From assembly GCA_027625915.1 (NCBI GenBank), contig JANTQA010000076.1, positions 2,046,001 through 2,110,000 on the forward strand: 64,000 bases of DNA, given 5' to 3'. The notes beneath the pieces are model-generated. The model searched no databases and was not told the origin of the DNA. It was given only the letters and a program-made list of their open reading frames with translations. The translations under genes were made by a program, and so were the position numbers. Shown here piece by piece: positions 48,517 to 58,686 of the stretch (position 1 is the stretch's first letter; every line of letters begins with the position of its first letter). The DNA comes from Anaeramoeba flamelloides (lineage: Eukaryota; Metamonada; Anaeramoebidae).

Positions 48517-48762
48517 ATGAATTCTCAGACCATTAAATCCAAAAAATCACTAGACTTGGACAGAACTATTGACCTTTTCAAAACTTTTGAATATTTTTCC
48601 AAATCTTTCAATCAATTTCCAATATTTGGGAGTGAGAAATGTGTTGTAAAAAACTTGAATGAAAAAATAAAATTTAAAATTCCAAGTTCGACAAACTTCA
48701 ATTATCAGTTCATGCTTGTTAATCAATTTTATTCAAAACGTAATCAACATCCAAGTTCTTAA
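48517..48762 (+). CDS. Hypothetical 81-residue ORF divergent from HAP2
   Basis: Starts with ATG only 10 bp from the HAP2 start on the opposite strand. The sequence (MNSQTIKSKKSLDLDRTIDL, then KTFEYFSKSFNQFPIFGSEK) is of mixed composition and free of low-complexity runs, which is unusual for chance ORFs here. It has no recognised domain. The tight head-to-head spacing leaves almost no room for two 5' UTRs, so it may be non-coding HAP2 promoter sequence. Confidence 0.3.
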   Translation: MNSQTIKSKKSLDLDRTIDLFKTFEYFSKSFNQFPIFGSEKCVVKNLNEKIKFKIPSSTNFNYQFMLVNQFYSKRNQHPSS

Positions 48763-49009
48763 AATACTTGAAGCTGTTGTATTTATTGTTGTTAATGGTA
48801 CTTTTGTTTATTAAAAGTTTCTTGAGTCGAAAAAAGGTCTATTTTGGGGTAAAAAATTTTTAAAATGGATATAACATTGTTTTCCATAAAGCCAACTTTT
48901 GGATATTTTTTTGAAGAGATAATAATTTAAAAGTTTTAAAACACTCTACTCATCTAAAAAAACTCAAGTATGAAAAAAAAAAGGGTTGATAACTATTACA
49001 TGTGTCCGT

Positions 49010-49350
49010 AGAGTATCGTAGAGTGCCTAGATTGGCCAAAATTCAAAAGAATGGAAAAAAAAATCTCTGCTTTTACTCAATTCTTTTGAATTCTTGAAAA
49101 CCTAATGAAAATGTCAGTCAAGTGTCGGAGAGTGTCGCTAAGTGCCTGGGTTTTCCAGAATTTAAAAGAATTGAGTAAAATAAAAGATTTTACTCAATTC
49201 TTTTAAATTCTTGAAAACTTGTGAAAATGTCCTAGGTTTTTTGACTTATTGAAATAAAAAGATAATTTCTTGAAATTTTCAGTTAAATAGAAAAATGAAA
49301 AAAACCTAGCGGAATCTATTGATTTTCCAAATAAACAGAAACCTCAAGAA
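49010..49350. repeat. Hairpin-cassette cluster
   Basis: Two AATTCAAAAGAATGGA / CAATTCTTTTGAATTCTTGA type palindromes (about 49030-49105 and 49148-49225) and one GAAATAAAAAGATAATTTCT type follow each other. GTAGAGTGCCTAGATT and AAGTGTCGGAGAGTGTCGCT motifs lie between them. Confidence 0.7.
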
Positions 49351-51691
49351 ACGCTAAAGGAATATTCAAAAAAAATATTTTTTCCAATTCAAAACAGCAA
49401 ATAATTATTAATAGTCCAAATAATTGATTCCCTATTTGAAAGGTAAGCATAAGATTAAAATACTTTGATAATATAATAAAATGACCTCTTAGTTGTGAAG
49501 AAAAAATTTTTTTTTGAATTTTTTACTCTTAAATTGTAAAAAAAATATTATAGAAACTGGAAAATTGGATTTTTCAACTTAAATTGTATAATATCGTTAA
49601 AAAAAATATTTTTTGATCAAAGATCTCTTTTATTAACCAAAAATTTTTATTATAATTGAAGTCGTTAAAAAGGGTAAAATTAACAAATATTTAATTTTTT
49701 TTTGAAAAAAATTTTTAGTTATCATGTAGGGTTGTGTTTATATACTTTTTTTGTAATTTTAAATTTTTATTTGTTTTTATAATTGCAACATGAGATAAAA
49801 ACTATCCTGGTTTTAGAGATATTTTTCCCAAAAGTTCAGTTTCTTAATCTTTGAAAGGAAAACTTTCAATTCAAACATAATATAGATTTTTTCCCTGAAA
49901 AAAATATCCATTCGAAAGTTCATATTTTAAAGGTGATAATCATAAATTAGTGAAAAAAAATGATTATATTGAGAGGTTATTTTGTCCTTAGGATATTTAT
50001 TGTTATTATATTATGGATTATGTTGTTGGTGTTCATTTATACAGGAATATCGATGTTCTGAAAACCTTCAAATTCTCATGGAAAAAGTTAATACTTTTTC
50101 AAAGATATAAGATAGTTTGGGTTTTTCAATCATTAATTAGTATTTTGTAGAATTTTTTTTTTTCAATTATCTCATTTATTTTTTTAAAAAAAGAGGATAT
50201 GAAATATAAAAAAGAAAAAAAAGTGTAAAAAAAAAAAAAAAAAAATTAAAAATTAGATACAAAATAAAAGTTCGAAAAGGTATGATTTTGTTCTAAAAAA
50301 TAGAATTAAAAAAATAAAAAAATGGTATCAAACAATTTAAATTAAATTCAAATCATATACAAAGTGATTTATCAGTTTTGAAAAATATATTTGGATCCTT
50401 TTTTTGATCTCAAATTCAATGTTTTTTATTCCTGGATTATGGAAATATTTTATATTATAATATAATTCAAATTATAACATAAGGCTCTACATTTTAAAGA
50501 TTTGCATTTGACAGAATAATATCTTTATGGGTAATCCGTAAATTATTTTTGTGATATAATTCAAGTTTTTAAAAAAAATAAAATATTTTTCAAAAATATT
50601 TATACTCTTTATAGTGATAGTTGAAATTGTTTTTTTTTGAGTTTTATCCTACATTATTATCAAAATCAATTTTCAATTTTGAGATCAGAATCATTTTTTC
50701 TAATTTCTTTTTTTTTTTTCAAATTTTTGTTTTTTTCTTTTTCTTCTTTTGTTTTCTGTTTTGAAATCCTATTCTTTTTTTACTCCTTTTCTCATTTTTA
50801 TTTATCTTTATTTTTTTTCTTCATCTTTTACATTTTGTTTTTCATTTTTCTTTTTTTCTTTTATTTCGATTTCTTTTTGTTTTTTTTTATTTCAGATCCT
50901 TTTTTTTTAAAAGAAAGTTAAGTGGAAAAAAAAATATCTTAGAAAATAGAAATAAACATTTCAAAAAATTGAGTAAATGTAATATCTTTTAAAATTCAAA
51001 TGGACATAATCAAAAAATCTCCTTCTAAAAATTTTGTTATTGAATGTTCATCATAAAAAAATTCTTAATACCTTTTTTAACAATTTGAATTTCATTTTTT
51101 TTTGGTTTATGATTTTATTTTTTAGAATTTTTATAATATTCAAGCTTTTAAGGGTTTTAAATCATGAAAAAGTGAATTATTAATAATATTTATTAATTAG
51201 TTTTTGGTTGAATGTGTAAGATCAAATATTTTTTTTTTTAAATTTATTAAAACCAGATAAGTACCAATTTTTGGAATAATATTTCTATTATTGAAACGAA
51301 CCTTTTTATTAAATTTTGAAGATTAAAAATTAAAATTTAATTTGAAAATCCCCTAGTTAACATTTAACAAAAAAATGGAAAACAAATGTTGGGGTATATT
51401 TATTTTGGTGTTTAATTTAGTCACTTATAAAATAAAGGTGAAAACAAATTCTGATTTCAAAAAGAAATTTTACACGGAACGAATGTCCATTAAAAAAATA
51501 TTTTAAAAATTGCGAAATATAGTGAAATAACAGTTTTTTATTGATTCAATATTAATTTATTGAAGGTTGAATTCAAAATAATTTTGATTTTTGATAAAAT
51601 AAAAAAAAAATAAAATAAATAAGAAATTAGAAAAAAATTAAAAGAAAAAGTTTTAACAAAATTTAAAAGATAAACCTCAATGGAAAACCGA

Positions 51692-51775
51692 TTAATTTTT
51701 ACTTCTGAGTCTTTGTAATAATTGATCAATATTGGTTTTACCGGTTTCGCGTGGTTGTAGTGGTGATGATGATGA

Positions 51776-51812
<37 letters not shown>

Positions 51813-53758
51813 CTGTTTGTAAAAGAATTTTTATTTCTCATTTTAGCAAGCAATTCATCAACGCTCGTAGTTTTTGGTTGGGTCGAAGTGGTGCTAGTTG
51901 TCGAAGTTGTTGTGTTTGTTGTTGACCCCAATGAGGCGCGCTTTTGTGATAGTCTTCCAAGAATTGACTCAAGGTTCTTGTTCGTAGTTGTAGGCGTGGT
52001 GTTGGTGTTGGTGTTGGTGTTTGTTGTTGTGGTTGTTGTATTGTTTGTCGTTGTGTTTTGTGTTGATTGCATACCAATGCTTCTTTTACTCCTAAGCTGT
52101 CCCAATATTGAATCAATATTAGTTGGTTGTGTTTGCTGCTGTTGTTGCTGCTGCTCTTGTTTTTGTTGTTCTTCTAATCTTTGTTGTTCTTCTAATTTCC
52201 TTTGTTCCTCTAATTTTCTTTGTTGTTCTAATCTTTGTTCTTCCAATCTTCTTTGCTCCTCTAGTCTTCTTTGCTCCTCTAATCTTTGTTGTTCTTCCAA
52301 TCTTCTTTGTTCTTCTAATCTTCTTTGTTCTTCGACTTTTCTTAGTTCGTCAACTTTCTGTTGCTCAAGTAATACTTCTTGTTCTAATTTTTGTTGTTCG
52401 ATAATTAATTGTTCTGTTTCTTGTTTCAGAAGATTACTTTGTTCAATCTGTTGATTTATTTGTTGATTTAGTTCATTTTGTTTTTGTTGGAATATTTGTG
52501 ATTGCTGCTCTTGTTCTTGTTGAAGTTTTATCAATATTTGGGCAAGCTTTTCAATTTCTTGGCTATTAGATAATTCAAATTGTTCATAATCTTTTTGAGA
52601 TTGATCTAAATCCTTTTTAGATTCTAGGATATTTTCTTCTAATTGTTGTGATATATTTTTTCTTTTTAATGTTTCTTCAACAATAAATTCCAGTTGGGAT
52701 TTCTTTTCGTTTAATAAAGTTTCGTCAATGACATTTGGATTTTGGATATTTTGATTAAATTGCTGTGTTTGAGTTTGCGTTTGCTTTTGCGTTTGAGTTT
52801 GAGTTTGAGTTTGAGTTTGAGTTTGGGTTTGTGTTTGTGTTTGTGTTTGTGTTTGGGATATATTACTTGGAAAGCCTAAAGATTTTTTTTTTTTTAAATT
52901 TTGTAATTGTGCTAATTTTGACATATTTCGATTAGAACCACCAGTTGTTGGTTGGTTTGTTGTTGTGTTTGTTTGGTTATTGTTTTGTTGTGGATTTTGA
53001 TTATTTGTTCCTAATGTTCTTCTTTGTCCTAAGGATTTCATGTTTCCTAATGTTTGTTGTTGTTTTCTTTGTTTTAATTGTCTCAATTTGTCCCACTTTT
53101 GCTTTTGTTGCTGTTGTTGCTGTTCTTGTTGTTGTTGCTGCTGTTGTTGTTGTTCTTGTTGTTGAAGTATTTGTTGTTCTTGTTCTTGTTGTTGTTGTTG
53201 AAGTATTTGTTGTTGCTGCTGCTGTTCTTGTTGTTCTTGTTCTTGTTCTTGTTGTTGTTGCTGCTGTTGTTGTTGTTCTTGTTGTTGTTGTTCTTGTTCT
53301 TGTTGTTGTTTTTGGTTTTGGCTTATATTTTGGTTCTTTCTCAACATTTTAAGTTTTTCTAAGTTTTGTTGTTGTTGTAAGCTAGTTAAGTTTTTAGTTT
53401 GATTCTCATTTTGATTTTTATTTTGACCTAAATTATTTTTAGTATTGTTGTTGGTGGTTACATTTTGTTGGCTTATATTTTGAATGGAATTTGATTTTAA
53501 TCTATTTAGGAGGGAATCAATTTCATTTATTTTTTTGCTAGCATTTGTTGTGTTTAAGGACTCAAATTTTTTTTGGCTTTCTTCTCTTTCTTTTTGTAAT
53601 TCTTCTTGAATTTGTTTGTTGTCTTCAATTTTCGGTTTTTCTTGAGTATAAGTTTGGGTAGTTAATGTTGGCTTTGTCAGAACACTCTTATTTTGAGTTT
53701 CTTGTGTTTTTTGTGCTGTTTCAATTCGAACATCTCTTCTTTTAATTTTGGGTAAAAA
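51692..53758 (-). CDS. Gln-rich coiled-coil protein with repeated IDxLLxRLRSK motifs (5' exon unresolved)
   Basis: The visible exon codes for 688 residues. The first in-frame ATG is at 53347, but the frame stays open and protein-like for 137 more codons to an AG at 53759-53760 (GATAG|TTTTTACCC), so this is a 3' exon whose start lies upstream; no 5' exon could be confirmed. Order: charged start (KIKRRDVRIETAQKTQETQN), Gln/Glu runs, a (TQ)n tract, a long coiled coil rich in EEQRRLEEQ, then a Thr/Asn-rich tail. Short motifs recur: EIDSLLNRLKS, NIDSILGQLRSKRS, NLESILGRLSQKRA, SVDELLAKMRNKNS and the terminal NIDQLLQRLRSKN. No catalytic domain is present. The function is unknown; a scaffold or adaptor role is inference from the repeated motif. 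Confidence 0.75.
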
Positions 53759-55534
53759 CTATCAAGTTTTTTAAAAAAAAAAAAAAATTAAATCAAAATT
53801 TAAATTTTTAAAATTAATTTTTGGAATGAATAAATTTTGTTTGTAATAAAGATCCAAATTATTTTTGATGCTTTAATTTTTTTATTTTTGTGTTATTATT
53901 TCTGGAATTGTTAAAAATGATTTTGGTTTGGTTATTGTGATCAATATTTTAATTCCTAAATCCTGAAATACATCAGAAAATATTTCAATTGCTTTTATAA
54001 TTTGTCGTTAGATTCTAGTTTTTAAAAAAAATTAATTTTATTTCAAAAGATTCAACCAATAAGAGTCAAAGAAATGAGAAAATTTTAGTTTTTAATTGAA
54101 ATGTGGGTTGTTTTTTAATTTTTCTTCACACTGTGATGGAAAAAAGATTTGAAAAATTGAAAAAAAAAAGTATTTTCATTTATTAATTATAAAATGACCT
54201 TATTTCAACAGATCAGTTTTGGTAACTATTTTTTCTGTTTTTTTTTTGTATAAGTAAGTTTTTGGTATTTTAAGGGTTTAATGTAAATTTACAAAATATA
54301 TACAAGAAAAAACAAGAGATTTTATGAACTAAAATAAAAGTATCGGTGTTACTGATAAATATAATAAAATAAAATTGTACGCACTAAGATGTGAAATTTT
54401 TAGTTTTTACCTGTTACTTTAAATCAAAATAAAAAAAATCTTTTCAAGATTGAGATCCAATGAATATTAATAAGTGCTGTAAAAAAGTGTTTATTTATTG
54501 CAAATTATACAAAAAAAAATATGTGGTTTTATCAAATTTCTTTAAACTACTTTAAAATGGTATGTTTTGGGTCTTTCAGATTTTCAATAATTTGAAATGT
54601 TTTTATTTTTTTTTCAATTGGTTCGTCTTTCAAAAAGAGAGAAAAATATTTGTTTTTCTCTTTTATTTCTTTTCGGAAATGTAACAACACTTTACAAACT
54701 CTTTCAAATTTGAAAAGTTCCCAAAATATAAACACTGAAAAAATTCTTTTGAAATTCTTGATGTATTGAAACTAGAAAAGTTATATAAAATAACAACAAT
54801 GCATTAGGGGTGTACTTTCCAAATGAATTATTCAGATACACTACAAATTCCATCCTTTTATTTTGGTTAAGACTCTTTTTCGATCCTTTATCAAAAGATA
54901 GAATTAATAATTTATTGAAAAAAAATGTCGTTTATTGGCATTTTTCTCTATTTTATTTTTTATTCGATTTAAAATACATACTTTCCACAAGGTAATAATT
55001 CAGAGTAATATAGATTTATGGAAAAATTATTCAATTTTATTGGGTTATTAGTTCTTTTGTGCCAATAATTAACACAAAAAAAAATTAATTAAATAATTAT
55101 CTTCATAGAGGTATTTTTAAGTATTTGATATGTGAGGTTTTAGAGTAGTACAAAAAAAAATACCTAACAATCATGAAAAATTTTTTATCAAAAAAAAAAT
55201 TAAACATGTGCTAATTTTTCATCATTTAATAATTACACTTATAATAAACATTATTTGATATATAAGAGAACTATGATCAAAAAATTATTTTTTAAGATAT
55301 TTTATAATTGAATCATGAAAAATAAATTTTTCAAAAAGATTTTTTTCAAATTTGAAAATAAAAAATTAAAAAAAAAACATTTCTCACTTTTCCGAGATTA
55401 TTTTATTATATTTTTCAAAGTATTTTAATTTTAATAATTATTTTTTAAATGGTGAATGAATTATTTTGACGATTTTAGAATTATTTATTGTTTTTAAATT
55501 GAAAAAATTATTTTTTTTTTTGATTTATCCGTTA

Positions 55535-56265
55535 GGTTTTCCAGAATTTAAAAGAATAGAGTAAAATCATAGATTTTACTCTATTCTTTTAAATTCTGGA
55601 AAACATAGGACACTTTAATTAAGTTTTTTTAATTTTTGAAATGAACAGAAAATTTAAATAAATTTTCGGTTTATTCCAAAAAGTAAAAAAAAAGATGTTA
55701 GCTTTTCCAGAATTTAAAAGAATTTTAGAAGACTGTGGTTAGCTTTTCTTGAGTTTTCTGTTTATTTGAAAAATTAATAGATTTTTATGAGGTTTTTTTG
55801 AGGTTTTCTATTTTATTTCGAAAATCTATTGATTTTCGTTAAGTTTTTTTTACTTATCGAAATAAACGGAAAATTTTAATAAATTTTGGGTTTATTTCTT
55901 AAGTAAAAAAAACCTAGAACACTTCACAAATAAATAGAAAACTCAAAAAAACCTAACGAAAATCTATAGATTTTGCATATAAAACAGAAAATCTCAGGAA
56001 AACCTAGGCACTCTACAGTACTCTACGGTATTTGGCTGGTACTTCCGTTAGTTTTTTTTTAATTTTTGAAATAAAGCTGAAAATAAAGATTTGATTCTAT
56101 TCTTTTGAATTAAAAAAAACTAGGCACTTGGTGGCACTCTATTGTACTCCACTGGGCTTGAAGGTGCTCTACGTCATTTGATGGACACTTTTCCTAATTT
56201 GAAAGATTCAAGTAAAATCTAAGGTTTCACTTGATTCTTTTAAAACCTGGAAAAGCCTAGGATAC
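55535..56265. repeat. Hairpin-cassette cluster
   Basis: At least six near-palindromes occur in a row. The first is close to perfect (TCCAGAATTTAAAAGAATAG / CTATTCTTTTAAATTCTGGA around a short loop at 55540-55610). The others belong to the TTGAGTTTTCTGTTTATT and GAAATAAACGGAAAATTTTA types. A tail of GGCACTCTA/TTTGGCTGG-like motifs runs from 55990 to 56190. Confidence 0.75.
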
Positions 56266-57080
56266 CCAATATTTATCATTATTCATTTTTTTTTTTCTAT
56301 GTTTCAGTTTTATTAGAAGAGTACAGTGTTTTTAAAACTATTAATTATTATCTATTCAAGTAGATATCCAAAAGTTGAATTTCACTTAAATTCATTTGTT
56401 AATTCATTTAAAAATTTTTCCACCCAAAAAAAAATCTTTTAATCTCAACTCATGGGTTTTAAAAATCCTATTAATGCAAACAACAATAAATATAATAGCC
56501 CCAAGATCTTTAGGTTTTGTAATGTTTATTACATTGCTAATAAAGTTTATTACTGAGTTAAAGAATGATAATCAAAGTAATAGTTTTGTCTAACTTGAAA
56601 TTTTCAATTTTATTTGTTCATACTAGTACAATAATGGCTTTTTTTCCAATTAGTTTTTCATTAAAGTAAGTTAGTTTCAATTAGTACCAAAGGACTATAA
56701 CTCGATCAAAATTGAATAATTTTCCCATAAATCAATATTACTCTTCATTAATCCGTTGTGTTTGATGGATATTTACAATAGAACAAAAAATAAAATCTAA
56801 AAAACTACATTTTTTCAAAAAAAAAAAATTATTTTAATCTGTTGTTAAAAGATCGTAATCACAAAAAACTATAATGAAAGAAAGGTTTTTGTAATGTATC
56901 TGAAGAATTCATTTGTAACATGACTCATTAAAATACAATTGTTTTCATTTTTTTAAAAATAATGCAAAAATATTGGTTATAATCCTGAATTCTTTGCATC
57001 AGGGTTTAAAACTAGAGTTAAATTTAGTCATTCGGGCAAATAGCAGATAATTTTATTGAATATTCTCTTATAATTAGCAA

Positions 57081-57247
57081 TACTGGTATTTGAATTTTAA
57101 ATGGGAAAAATTTTCTTTTCATTTTCATATTTTTCTTTTTCAAACAAAGACCAATTACAACCTATCTCTTTTGAGAACACGATTTAGTAAAGAAAAATAT
57201 GAAAAAGAAGTGAAAATTTTTCCCCATTTAAAATTCAAATACCAGTA
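57081..57247. mobile_element. Inverted-repeat element E
   Basis: About 55-bp arms (TACTGGTATTTGAATTTTAA at the left, its complement ending AAATTCAAATACCAGTA at the right) surround a loop of about 55 bp. Arm mismatches are few, which suggests a fairly young MITE or foldback element. There is no ORF. Confidence 0.65.
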
Positions 57248-57901
57248 AAATAAAAAAAATACAGTGGACAAAAATACCCGTTTCCAAATTATAAAAGTCG
57301 TGTTTCAAATAAAAGCGTGTACATTTTTTTGTTCTTGATCCAACACAGCATCTAAATGGATTATCCAAAAGTATACCTAACGTTAAATCCATTTTGAAGG
57401 TACACTCTTTGATCTTTTTTGAAAATATTAAAATATGAATTGAATTTGTTCATAATTTTTCCAATTTTTAGGAAATTTATTGTTTTTTTTATAACGAACA
57501 TTTTCTCATAAATTTTCTCGAAATTTATTTTTGAAAAAATATTTTAAATTGGATGTTCGTTTTTCGAAATTTCTTTTGATTAATAGAACCTTCAGAACAA
57601 TATCAAATTCTACTTATTGTTTATTGTCAGTTTCTTTGATCATTTAATGTTTGGGCCTTTTGATGAAAAAAGAAACCTTGTTTTTTTTATTTGGATCATG
57701 GTTTTACCAAGTCTTCATAGGTTTCTTTTGTCTGCTTTAGAACTATTTGAAAAAAAGTAATTCACACAAAGTTTTTAATCGTGTTTTTCAAACCCTATGA
57801 CTCCCACTTAGAAGTTGTTTGAGGAACTAACTTTTTAAAACTTTAAGTTCTCACTTTTTTAAAATTCCCTTCATTTCATTTTTTAATGAAAGTGGAAATT
57901 T

Positions 57902-58686
57902 CTATCTATATGTTTCAAGGTTTTTTGAATCAATTTTTTTGTTCAAGAGTCTGGGTATAAATAAAAGTAGGGCATTTTTTTTTTTGAATAAATTCGATAA
58001 TTGTGAGGTGGAAAAGGAAAATCTTTGTGAAGAAAAATAATTTAAAAAAGAAATTTTTGAAGAATTTACTGTTGCAATTGCCACAGCCCATTTTTCTAAA
58101 TCAGAATTGTCAGACATAGATTTGAATTTGGATTTTTTCTTTTGGTAGATAAGATAAAATCCTTTTCCTTGATCAGAAAAATATCCCATTTCTTCGATTT
58201 TTTTCACTTCAAAACTTTTATCGGGTTTGTTTTTTTGGAATTTACTTTGGTTAGAGTAAATCTTAAAGCTGGTTCCTTCTTTTGTTGTTGCAATTACGGC
58301 ATATTTCTTTTGAAAATTTGATTTTTTACTAAATTTCCCAGATTTCTTTTGAATAATGGTTTAAAAATGAAAGGAAAGGAAAAGGAAGAAAAAAAAATAA
58401 ATTTGTTGATAAAAGGAAAAAGAAAAAGAAATTAAAAAAGAAAAAGTATTACCTCCATAAGTAGAAAGCCTTCTTTAATAAGACTAGATGATTTTTTTTT
58501 TTGGATCCATAATTTACCATCTCGTATTGTGTTTGATGTGTTAGGAGATGTTGTTGCAGTACTTCCTCCTCTCCCTCCTCTCCCTCCACTACCCCCTCTT
58601 CCACCTCTTCCTCCTCTTCCTCCTCTCCCTCCTCTTCCTCCTCTTCCTCCTCTTCCTCCTCTGCCTCCTCTTCCTCTATAAGACAT
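57902..58686 (-). CDS. RGG-repeat protein with a PH domain, two exons
   Basis: Model: complement(join(57902..58345, 58453..58686)), 225 residues. Exon 1 encodes MSYRGRGG followed by about twelve RGG units, a Thr/Ser linker, and DGKLWIQKKKSSSLIKEGFL. A 107-nt intron (GTAATA...CAAAAG, phase 0) separates LLME from KSGKFSKKSNFQKKYAVIAT. The joined frame reads as a PH domain: KEGFLLMEKSGKFSKKSNFQ, KKYAVIA, GFYLIYQKKKSKFKSMSDNS, and the C-terminal helix LEKWAVAIAT with its conserved Trp. The domain boundary across the intron supports the join. After the helix, a GTAAAT at 58069 could be another donor, in which case the last 57 residues (NSSKISFLNYFSS onward) are intronic. RGG tracts usually bind RNA; PH domains bind phosphoinositides or proteins. 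The combined role is unknown. Confidence 0.75.

Larger units (their letters stand above)
48507..51691. other. Intergenic region upstream of HAP2
   Basis: This is 3.2 kb between the HAP2 start and the 3' end of the Gln-rich gene. It contains a divergent small ORF (48517-48762), a hairpin-cassette cluster (49010-49350) and a T-rich tract (about 50630-50930) that is open in one frame only because it is nearly all T/C. No RNA gene was seen. Confidence 0.5.
53759..57901. other. Region upstream of the Gln-rich gene
   Basis: This is 4.1 kb of AT-rich DNA that should contain the missing 5' exon of the Gln-rich gene. One ATG near 54180 on the minus strand (MKILFFFNFSNLFSIT) could splice in phase 0 from a GTGTGA donor, but this is weak. 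A 62-codon minus ORF (54547-54735) is unassigned. It also holds a hairpin cluster (55535-56265) and an inverted repeat (57081-57247). Confidence 0.45.

Noticed and set aside
50637-50921. 94-codon Phe/Leu/Ser ORF on the plus strand
   Set aside because: The DNA is almost all T and C, so stops are rare by composition; no domain or start context supports it.
51732-53362. Long plus-strand ORFs rich in Val, Leu, Phe or Cys opposite the Gln-rich gene
   Set aside because: They are shadows of (CAA)n-type repeats read on the other strand; composition is a direct complement artefact.
58550-58680. Regularly spaced repeats here as a CRISPR-like array
   Set aside because: The period is a 9-nt RGG codon repeat with no spacers, in a eukaryotic gene.
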